Origin: an uncultured Collinsella sp.
GTDB lineage: Bacteria > Actinomycetota > Coriobacteriia > Coriobacteriales > Coriobacteriaceae
DNA length: 5,352 nucleotides
Reading direction: 5' to 3'
NCBI GenBank assembly: GCA_938045085.1
Contig: CALINZ010000004.1
Span: forward strand, 1 to 5,352
The notes under the pieces are model-generated. The model saw only the letters and a list, made by a program, of their open reading frames with translations. It did no database searches and had not been told where the DNA came from. Shown here piece by piece: positions 1 through 5,352 of this stretch. Numbering within the stretch: the first letter of the stretch is position 1; every line of letters begins with the position of its first letter. Made by a program: the position numbers and the translations under genes.

Positions 1-679
1 CATAGAGGTTCTTGCGCGAAAGCAGCTCGTTTTTGAGCGAAGCCACGCGCTCGTTGAGGTGCTGGGCGCCAAGTGAACCGCCAAAGACGAGCAGCAGCGT
101 AGCGTCCTCGGGAACGCCAAGTGCCTTGCGGCCGCGAGCGCGATCGCCCTCGATCACCGAGCGACGTACGGGGTTGCCGGTCATGAGCACGTGGTCAGGG
201 TCACCTTCGCGCTCAAAGACCGAACGCGCTGCCGGCACCGAGATGCACACGCGGGCGGCGTGGGAGTTCATCATCTTGTTGGCCAGGCCCGGAACGGAGT
301 TCTGCTCATGCAGCAGATACGGAACGCCCGCGCCCTTGCACCACCCCAGCAGCGGAACCTCGACATAGGCACCAAAACCAATGGCGGCATCGGGCTTGCC
401 GACCTTTGAGAAATGACTGGCGAGCGCACGCTTGGCTTTGTTGACACGCCACAGCGAGGTCAGCGCCGTCCAAGGACGGGAGCGGTCGAAGCCCGTGACC
501 GTAATGGGCACAAAATCAAACCCAGCCTCGGGGACCAGACGACCCTCGAGCTTGCGCGACTGGCCCACGAACACAACGTGGTGGCCACGGTCACGCAGTT
601 CTTCAGCCAAGGCGAGCGCGGGGTTGATGTGTCCTGCCGTGCCGCCGGCTGCAATAGCAACGGTCATTTTATCGGTCAT
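1..679 (-). CDS. murG: UDP-GlcNAc:lipid I GlcNAc transferase MurG (3' end missing)
   Basis: MurG is the peripheral inner-face membrane enzyme that transfers GlcNAc from UDP-GlcNAc to lipid I, making lipid II, the substrate FtsW polymerises. The first 226 residues are visible, about two thirds of the usual 350-370. The N-terminal acceptor-side Rossmann domain shows AIAAGGTAGHINPALALAEE (8-27), with the conserved glycine-rich loop and H17, then GFGAYVEVP (101-109) and HEQNSVPGLANK (124-135), matching the E. coli EQN-x-x-x-GL-x-NK block. TGNPVRRSV (167-175) leads into the C-terminal donor domain, which opens with LLVFGGSLGAQHLNE (196-210). The rest of the UDP-GlcNAc site is beyond the left edge. 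The start at 679 is preferred because AAGGGA lies five bases upstream; it overlaps the end of ftsW by 11 bases. A second in-frame ATG at 667 would cost four residues and leave a one-base gap, but lies too far from that ribosome site. GGTAGH in place of GGTGGH is common in actinobacterial MurG. Confidence 0.97.
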   Translation of the reverse strand, partial: MTDKMTVAIAAGGTAGHINPALALAEELRDRGHHVVFVGQSRKLEGRLVPEAGFDFVPITVTGFDRSRPWTALTSLWRVNKAKRALASHFSKVGKPDAAIGFGAYVEVPLLGWCKGAGVPYLLHEQNSVPGLANKMMNSHAARVCISVPAARSVFEREGDPDHVLMTGNPVRRSVIEGDRARGRKALGVPEDATLLLVFGGSLGAQHLNERVASLKNELLSRKNLY

Positions 680-2189
680 GGTAGTCCCTTCGTACACGCG
701 GTCCCTGGTCGTCGGTACGCAGACGCGCCGACGGGTCCGAGTTCAAATCGATTCGATTATATCCGCCGCCCGCGTTGCGAGGGCTGGGGCGCTGCGGACG
801 ACCTTGCGGAGCCGTTCGCGAGCGTGGACGAGCTGCCGGCTCGGTCGCAGAGCCATCCAGGACGGTAAAACCGTTACGCGAAGATCGCTCGCCGCGCACG
901 TGGGGCACGCCGGCAGTACTCTCATCCATAACGGCAAAGCTCTCACGGCGGCGGTCATACTCATCGCGGCGGGCGCTCTCGTACGAAACGCGCAAGATCA
1001 ACCCGGCAAGCATGAGCGACACAATAATCGACGAACCGCCGTAGCTAATAAACGGCAGCGGTTTGCCCGTCATGGGAAACACGTTGAGGATGCCCAGCGC
1101 GTTAATCAAAAACTGCACCGCGAGAATGACCGCGGAGCCAGACGCCATAAGCGCGCCCCGACGATCGGTCGCCTGCTCGGCAATGCGAAACGCCGAGTAG
1201 ATCAGCATCGCAAACACCAAGAAGAACAGCACGGTTCCGACAAAACCGACTTCCTCGCCAATGATGGCCAGGATGTAGTCGTTGTGCGCTTCGGGCAGAT
1301 ACGAGTACTTCATGGTTGAGTTGCCGATGCCACGGCCGAACAGACCGCCCGAGGCAAAGGCCATGATGGCAAGCGTGGCCTGATAGCCGTCACCATACTC
1401 GTCGGCCCAAGGGTTCAAGGCAACCTGAATACGCACCATACGGTACGGCTCTGCGACAAGCGCAATCACGATCACGAGAATGCCGAAGATTAGCACGCCA
1501 ATGATAAATCTGGGGTCGAGACCCGCAAACAACGCCATGCACATGAGGGTCAACAGGATGATCAGGACAGTACCGAAATCGGGCTGGATAAAGATCAGAA
1601 AGAGCGAAATGCCCAGGTAGATGCCCATCTTGCGAAGGAATTCGTTGATGTTGCCACCGGGCGAAAAGAAGCGATCAAGCATGATGGCCGAATACGCAAT
1701 GGCAAATGGCTTTAAAAACTCGGAAGGCTGGAACTGAATACCGGCGATGTTGAGCCAGCGCGTGGCGCCGCGGCTGCCGCTGCCCACCAAGAACACCAGA
1801 AGCAGTAGCCCTATCATGCCGATGAGGAAGATCCTGAGCACATCCTCCCCAAACCAGCTGTCCGGCAAAACGCGCACGATGGCAATCAGCGCCAGAACAC
1901 CGACCACGGCAAACGCGGCCTGTCGACCCAGAAAAAACGTCGCCGAGCCATTCTCGTGCAGCGCCTCGACCGAAGACGCCGAGTACACCATCAGCAGGCC
2001 AAAGCATACCAAGGTAAACAAGCAGGCCATGAATATCAAACGGGGGCGCATGATACGGGCGGGAACGCCGGCAATATAGCGTTCGCTAAACGACTGCCCG
2101 CCGCGGCCGGAACGCGGTGTGGTGCGACGTGAGGAAGCACGGTCCGAGTCGGGCCTCCTCATACCTTGTCGGGGGCTCTCCTCTCTCAC
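669..2189 (-). CDS. ftsW: Septal SEDS peptidoglycan glycosyltransferase FtsW with long terminal tails
   Basis: FtsW polymerises lipid II into glycan strands at the division septum, normally paired with a class B penicillin-binding protein. The 506-residue product is longer than E. coli FtsW (414) because of added tails. Residues 1-47 are hydrophilic and Arg-rich. About ten membrane segments span residues 48-403. SEDS blocks visible are GATRWLNI with QPSEFLKP (141-161), QPDFGT (202-207), LPEAHNDYILAIIGEE (298-313) in the large extracellular loop, and GKPLPFISYGGSS (375-387). D304 aligns with the essential aspartate of the E. coli FtsW loop (D297). Residues about 404-506 form a low-complexity, probably disordered tail with 21 Arg, no Lys and 16 acidic residues. 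The start chosen is GTG, 8 bases after murD, with AGGGG five bases upstream; an internal ATG at 2162 would remove nine residues. RodA is the main alternative, but the dcw location between murD and murG favours FtsW. Ends in TAA, 11 bases inside murG. Confidence 0.97.
   Translation of the reverse strand: MREESPRQGMRRPDSDRASSRRTTPRSGRGGQSFSERYIAGVPARIMRPRLIFMACLFTLVCFGLLMVYSASSVEALHENGSATFFLGRQAAFAVVGVLALIAIVRVLPDSWFGEDVLRIFLIGMIGLLLLVFLVGSGSRGATRWLNIAGIQFQPSEFLKPFAIAYSAIMLDRFFSPGGNINEFLRKMGIYLGISLFLIFIQPDFGTVLIILLTLMCMALFAGLDPRFIIGVLIFGILVIVIALVAEPYRMVRIQVALNPWADEYGDGYQATLAIMAFASGGLFGRGIGNSTMKYSYLPEAHNDYILAIIGEEVGFVGTVLFFLVFAMLIYSAFRIAEQATDRRGALMASGSAVILAVQFLINALGILNVFPMTGKPLPFISYGGSSIIVSLMLAGLILRVSYESARRDEYDRRRESFAVMDESTAGVPHVRGERSSRNGFTVLDGSATEPAARPRSRTAPQGRPQRPSPRNAGGGYNRIDLNSDPSARLRTDDQGPRVRRDYHDR
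685..690 (-). promoter_or_regulatory. Ribosome binding site of murG
   Basis: On the minus strand AAGGGA is followed by a five-base spacer and the ATG at 679-677. It lies inside the last codons of ftsW. It decides between the two in-frame ATGs of murG (679 and 667), since from the second the spacing would be 17 bases. It also implies that murG is initiated before ftsW translation has finished. Confidence 0.7.
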
Positions 2190-2194
2190 CGCAA

Positions 2195-2199
2195 CCCCT
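2195..2199 (-). promoter_or_regulatory. Probable ribosome binding site of ftsW
   Basis: AGGGG on the minus strand overlaps the murD stop codon (TAG, 2200-2198) and sits five bases before the GTG at 2189-2187. It supports the GTG as start over the ATG at 2162, whose nearest purine-rich stretch (GAGAGGAG) ends about 15 bases upstream of that ATG. The match to the anti-Shine-Dalgarno sequence is only partial. Confidence 0.5.
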
Positions 2200-3604
2200 A
2201 TTCCATTTGTGATTTCGCCGCAGCGGCAAGCTGAGCCACGTAGTCCTTAAACACGCGGCCGCGCTCCTCATAGCCCGAGAACTCATCGAACGAAGAGCAG
2301 GCAGGTGAAAGTAAGATCACGTCGCCACGGCTCGACAACGAACGGGCAACGTCCACGGCGTCGCGTAGGTCATCCGCCTGGGCGATATCCACATCGCCAT
2401 CGACATCGGCCTCGTCCATAGCGGCGGTGAAGCGCTCGCGCGCATCGCCAAAGCAGACGACCGAGCGCACGTTGTCCATAACGACGCGCGCGAAGTCCGT
2501 GAGCGGCGTGCCCTTATCGTGACCGCCGAGCAGCAAGATCACGTCGTCATCGGGAAATGCCGTCAGTGCCTTCTCGACCGCATCGGTGTTGGTCGCCTTG
2601 GAATCGTTGACGTAACGCACGCCGTCAATCTCGCCACACGGCTCCACGCGGTGCTCGAGCGGCTGGAACGAGGCAAGACCGCGGCAGACACCATCGACAT
2701 CGGCACCGACCGCCAAGGCAGCCGTGGCAGCGCACAGGGCATTGATAACATTGTGATGGCCCGAGATCTTGAGCTCGGATGTAGCGATGAGCGGGGTCTC
2801 GACACCCTTCAGACGCACGATCATCTTGCCATCGCGCACAAAGGCGGCATCCTCGCCCTCAGGCTCGTCAAAGGCAACCTTGCAGATGCGACGACCCGGC
2901 GTGTAGATGTACTCATCGAACTCGTGAATGCCGGCGTCTTCGACGTCGACAACCACCAGATCGTCATCGACCATATTGTCAAACAGTTTGATCTTGGCAA
3001 GTGCATAGTTCTTATGGCTCTTATGCCAGCCCAAGTGGTCGGGAGTGATGTTGAGCAGCACCGCCACGCGGGGGTGGAGCTCGGTTGTCGTAGCAATCTG
3101 ATAGCTCGAGAGCTCAGCCACAAACCACTCGTTGTGGGCTCGGCCGTCAATCTCGTTGACCGGCGGCTCGCCGATGTTGCCGACAGCAACGCTGGCCTCG
3201 CCGGCAGCCTTAAGCAGATAATCAGTCAGCGACGTGGTGGTCGTCTTGCCGTTGGTGCCCGTGATGGCAATCCAGTTATCGGGCGACAGGCGATAGGCAA
3301 ACTCGGGCTCACCCATAATCTGGGCGGCATGCTCGCGCCCGGCCTTAAAGAAGCCCGAGAACTCCGAGATGCCCGGGCACGTCACGCATACGTCATAGGC
3401 GCCCTCGACCTGTTCGGTCCCATAGACAAACGACGCACCAGCAGCCTCGAGCGCACGCGTGGCGTCATTGGGCTCAGAGGTGCCACCGCCATACACGGTA
3501 ACGGCACTTACGCGCTCGGGATGTGCCAGCGCCCAGCGGGCGACATCGAGACCGGATTTGCCCTGACCCAAAACGAGCAGGCTAAAGACATCAGCAAGAG
3601 GCAT
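2198..3604 (-). CDS. murD: UDP-N-acetylmuramoylalanine--D-glutamate ligase MurD
   Basis: MurD is the cytoplasmic ligase that adds D-glutamate to UDP-MurNAc-L-Ala using ATP. The 468-residue product is complete and of a normal length for the family (E. coli 438). The N-terminal Rossmann-like domain (about 1-108) starts with LLVLGQGKSGLD, which binds the UDP substrate. The central ATPase domain has the P-loop ITGTNGKTTTT (114-124), ELSSYQ (164-169), LNITPDHLGWH (184-194), and K204 in LAKIKLF, which aligns with the carbamylated lysine of E. coli MurD. GHHNVINALCA (282-292) closes this domain. The C-terminal domain shows EHRVEPC (317-323), YVNDSKATNTDAV (331-343), LLLGGHDKG (357-365) and LLSPACSSFDEFSGYEERG (431-449). 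Together these separate MurD from MurC, MurE and MurF. The ATG is the first available, since the mraY TAG is in frame four codons upstream with no ATG between. No strong ribosome site is seen, so re-initiation after mraY is plausible. Ends in TAG. Confidence 0.98.
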   Translation of the reverse strand: MPLADVFSLLVLGQGKSGLDVARWALAHPERVSAVTVYGGGTSEPNDATRALEAAGASFVYGTEQVEGAYDVCVTCPGISEFSGFFKAGREHAAQIMGEPEFAYRLSPDNWIAITGTNGKTTTTSLTDYLLKAAGEASVAVGNIGEPPVNEIDGRAHNEWFVAELSSYQIATTTELHPRVAVLLNITPDHLGWHKSHKNYALAKIKLFDNMVDDDLVVVDVEDAGIHEFDEYIYTPGRRICKVAFDEPEGEDAAFVRDGKMIVRLKGVETPLIATSELKISGHHNVINALCAATAALAVGADVDGVCRGLASFQPLEHRVEPCGEIDGVRYVNDSKATNTDAVEKALTAFPDDDVILLLGGHDKGTPLTDFARVVMDNVRSVVCFGDARERFTAAMDEADVDGDVDIAQADDLRDAVDVARSLSSRGDVILLSPACSSFDEFSGYEERGRVFKDYVAQLAAAAKSQME

Positions 3605-3613
3605 GAAAGACCA

Positions 3614-4633
3614 CTATCCCAACTGGAAGAACAGGGCAAGGCCAACGGCACCAAAGGCAGCAGCGATAATCCAAAAACGGATGACGACCTTGGTCTCGGC
3701 CCAGCCCTTCTTTTCGAAATGATGATGGATGGGCGCCATAAGGAAGACGCGCTTGTGCGTAAAGTGGAAGTAGACAACCTGAATCATGACCGACAGGGTC
3801 TCAACGATAAACAGGCCGCCGATGATGAGGGAAACGACCTCGGTGTTGGTCATGATGGACGTGCAGGCAAACGCGGCGCCCAGGGCAAGCGAGCCGGTAT
3901 CGCCCATAAAGATGCTCGCCGGATAGCAGTTGAACCACAGAAAGCCCAAGCAGGCACCGGCACACGCGGTGCAGAAGATGGACAGGTTCACGTCTCCGTG
4001 CAAAAACGCCATGGCAGCCATGGCGAGCATGGCAATCATGGAGGTGCCGCCAGCAAGACCGTCAAGGCCATCGGTCAGGTTCACGGCATTAGAAAGACCG
4101 GCGATCATCAGCCAGCAAAAGACAATGTAGGGCCACGGGAACGAAAGGCCGCAGATGGTGGTCGAAAGCACGCCAAGGTCAATCGTCAGGCCGCCGGGAA
4201 AACGAATCTCGGGGGCGACGCCGCACCAGTTAACGGCAAGTACCGTAAAGGTGACACAGATAATGGTTAGGCCGATCATCTTAGCATGAGGCGTCAGACC
4301 GAGCGAGCGCCCATGCGTAACGGAGGTCAGGTCGTCGATCAGGCCCAGCACGCCGGTCGCCAGCGTGGCGAGCAGCACGAGCACGAGCTCAGTGGTGAGC
4401 TTGCCCATCAGCAGGCAGGTCAGCGAAATCGCGACGAGAATGACAACGCCACCCATGGTGGGCGTTCCCTGCTTAACCAAATGACGCTTGGGGCCGTCGG
4501 CACGAACCTGCTGGCCGATACCCTCGACCTTGAGCAGCTTGATCCACCACGGCATGAGCAGCAGCGCAATGGCAGCGGCGATGCCAAGCCCCAAAAAAGC
4601 CTGATACGTTGGATACGAGGGATTGCCGAACAT
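3614..4633 (-). CDS. mraY: Phospho-N-acetylmuramoyl-pentapeptide-transferase MraY
   Basis: MraY is the polytopic membrane enzyme that transfers phospho-MurNAc-pentapeptide from UDP to undecaprenyl phosphate, giving lipid I. The 339-residue product is complete and somewhat shorter than the 360-residue E. coli protein. About ten hydrophobic segments are visible (roughly 11-29, 60-77, 81-99, 117-135, 164-181, 196-213, 217-236, 243-258, 266-288, 317-337). Family motifs occur in order: KQGTPTMGG (54-62), the Mg-site aspartate pair D100-D101 in LGLIDDL, NAVNLTDGLDGLAGG (182-196), FMGDTGSLALGA (242-253) and the cytoplasmic loop PIHHHFEKKGW (301-311). The start is fixed: an in-frame TAG, the murF stop, sits one codon upstream of this ATG and no ATG lies between. 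A possible AAGG ribosome site lies 13 bases upstream (4647-4650), which is long, so coupling to murF termination is likely (inference). Ends in TAG. Confidence 0.98.
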   Translation of the reverse strand: MFGNPSYPTYQAFLGLGIAAAIALLLMPWWIKLLKVEGIGQQVRADGPKRHLVKQGTPTMGGVVILVAISLTCLLMGKLTTELVLVLLATLATGVLGLIDDLTSVTHGRSLGLTPHAKMIGLTIICVTFTVLAVNWCGVAPEIRFPGGLTIDLGVLSTTICGLSFPWPYIVFCWLMIAGLSNAVNLTDGLDGLAGGTSMIAMLAMAAMAFLHGDVNLSIFCTACAGACLGFLWFNCYPASIFMGDTGSLALGAAFACTSIMTNTEVVSLIIGGLFIVETLSVMIQVVYFHFTHKRVFLMAPIHHHFEKKGWAETKVVIRFWIIAAAFGAVGLALFFQLG

Positions 4634-4636
4634 GGG

Positions 4637-5352
4637 CTAGCACACACCTTCCACAAAGCGGTCGAGCTCAACAAAGCGGGAACCCTTGACCAGTACAACA
4701 TCATGTTTTTCAAGCGCGCCGCCCATGCGGTCGAGCACCTGCTGATAATCGGAGAACACCTGGATGCGGTCCTCGTCCATGCCCATCATGCGCGCGGCAT
4801 CGGCCATAAGCTGGGCCAGCTCACCACCCACGCACGCCAGCATGTCGAGCTTCTTGGCGGCGGCATAGGCGCCCACGAGCTCATGCATGCGAGGAGCCTC
4901 ATCGCCCATCTCGCCCATCTCGCCCAGGATCGCCATGCGAGACCCCGTGCACGAAAGCGAGCACAGTAGATCGAGACCAGCAGCCATGGATTCGGCGCTG
5001 GCGTTATAGGAATCGTCGATGACGCGGGCACCGCTCTTGGCGCGCTTGATCTCCTGGCGGTGCCCGGTGATCGTGAGGCCCCTAAAGGCAGCATCGATCT
5101 GCTCGGGCGTCACGCCCAGGCGATAGGCAACCGCGGCGGCCTTAACGGCATTTGGAACGGACTGCACGCCGGGGATGGCAAGCATGGTATCGATCGTCTC
5201 ACCCTGGCCAAAATCGAGCGTAAAGACCGGACGGCCCTCGTCATCAACACGAATGTCGCGGGCACGGACCTCATCATCGTCCGAGACGCCGGCCAGCATC
5301 ACATCGATACCAGCAGGCTGGGCGAACGTATCGCGAATGAACGGCGTAAAGT
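4637..5352 (-). CDS. murF: UDP-N-acetylmuramoyl-tripeptide--D-alanyl-D-alanine ligase MurF (5' end missing)
   Basis: MurF is the cytoplasmic ATP-dependent ligase that joins D-Ala-D-Ala to the UDP-MurNAc-tripeptide, the last soluble step of peptidoglycan precursor synthesis. The 237 visible residues are roughly the C-terminal half; the N-terminal domain and the ATP-binding GKT loop lie beyond the right edge. Numbering from the first visible codon (5350-5348), the end of the central domain carries PNAVKAAAVAYRLG (66-79). The C-terminal ligase domain follows, with IDDSYNASAESM (111-122), ILGEMGEMGDE (141-151) and LVKGSRFVELD (220-230), matching MurF family blocks such as the E. coli LLDDSYNAN and LVKGSR segments. 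The usual Gly-x-His-Asn before the Asn-Ala is replaced by GVQSVPNA (61-68). The gene ends in TAG, 3 bases before mraY and in the same frame. Neighbouring mraY and murD confirm a dcw cluster. MurE and MurC share the fold, but the DDSYNA and LVKGSR segments point to MurF. Confidence 0.96.
   Translation of the reverse strand, partial: FTPFIRDTFAQPAGIDVMLAGVSDDDEVRARDIRVDDEGRPVFTLDFGQGETIDTMLAIPGVQSVPNAVKAAAVAYRLGVTPEQIDAAFRGLTITGHRQEIKRAKSGARVIDDSYNASAESMAAGLDLLCSLSCTGSRMAILGEMGEMGDEAPRMHELVGAYAAAKKLDMLACVGGELAQLMADAARMMGMDEDRIQVFSDYQQVLDRMGGALEKHDVVLVKGSRFVELDRFVEGVC

Noticed and set aside
432..1319. A 295-codon plus-strand open frame opposite ftsW.
   Set aside because: It is in codon register with ftsW on the minus strand, is Arg/His-rich and resembles no family. 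The SEDS motifs on the minus strand account for this stretch.
2190..2197. The murD-ftsW gap as a place for a promoter or terminator.
   Set aside because: Only eight bases, occupied by a ribosome site; no inverted repeat or T-run is seen here or in the other junctions.
2519..4270. A 583-codon open frame on the plus strand crossing the murD-mraY junction.
   Set aside because: It is exactly in register with the codons of both murD and mraY on the other strand. In that register plus-strand stops can only come from sense codons TTA, CTA and TCA, which are rare in GC-rich genes, so a long open frame is expected. Its translation is polar low-complexity sequence with no recognisable domain.
4902..4926. 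Tandem 9-base repeat (TCGCCCATC twice plus a partial copy).
   Set aside because: It encodes Gly-Glu-Met-Gly-Glu-Met-Gly inside the conserved MurF LG-x-M-x-ELG region, so protein conservation explains it; no slippage or regulatory role is indicated.
4286..4969. A 227-codon plus-strand open frame opposite mraY and murF.
   Set aside because: It is again in register with both minus-strand genes, which share one frame; the His/Gln-rich translation is an antisense shadow.
1..5352. The whole window as a novel defence, mobile or biosynthetic system.
   Set aside because: All five genes are recognisable peptidoglycan genes in canonical dcw order with intact motifs, no accessory insertion, no atypical base composition and no unexplained stretch above 9 bases.

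Overview
The window is a contiguous, gap-free slice of a division and cell wall (dcw) operon. All genes lie on the minus strand, so transcription runs from the high-coordinate end to the low. The order is murF (its 5' part is cut off by the right edge), mraY, murD, ftsW, murG (its 3' part is cut off by the left edge). No intergenic space exceeds 9 bases. I see no RNA gene, mobile element, CRISPR array, terminator or convincing internal promoter.

The host is most likely an actinobacterium in the broad sense, and my best guess is a Coriobacteriia member such as Collinsella. The grounds are a moderately high GC content (by eye, upper 50s per cent), the canonical dcw order, a MurG nucleotide-binding loop of the GGTAGH type common in Actinobacteria, and an FtsW with long polar tails at both ends. 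The genus is recalled from general resemblance and not proven by the sequence.

The five products act in consecutive steps. MurD adds D-Glu to UDP-MurNAc-L-Ala. MurF adds the D-Ala-D-Ala dipeptide to complete UDP-MurNAc-pentapeptide. MraY moves phospho-MurNAc-pentapeptide onto undecaprenyl phosphate (lipid I). MurG adds GlcNAc (lipid II). FtsW, a SEDS glycosyltransferase, polymerises lipid II at the septum. Very tight spacing (3, 9 and 8 bases, then an 11-base overlap) suggests a single transcript with translational coupling.

No previously undescribed system is evident; this is a housekeeping region. The points most worth a second look are the long Arg-rich tails of FtsW, an atypical residue pair in the normally Gly-x-His-Asn motif of MurF, and the three same-frame cistrons separated only by TAG stops. 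Long open frames on the plus strand are explained as in-register antisense shadows.
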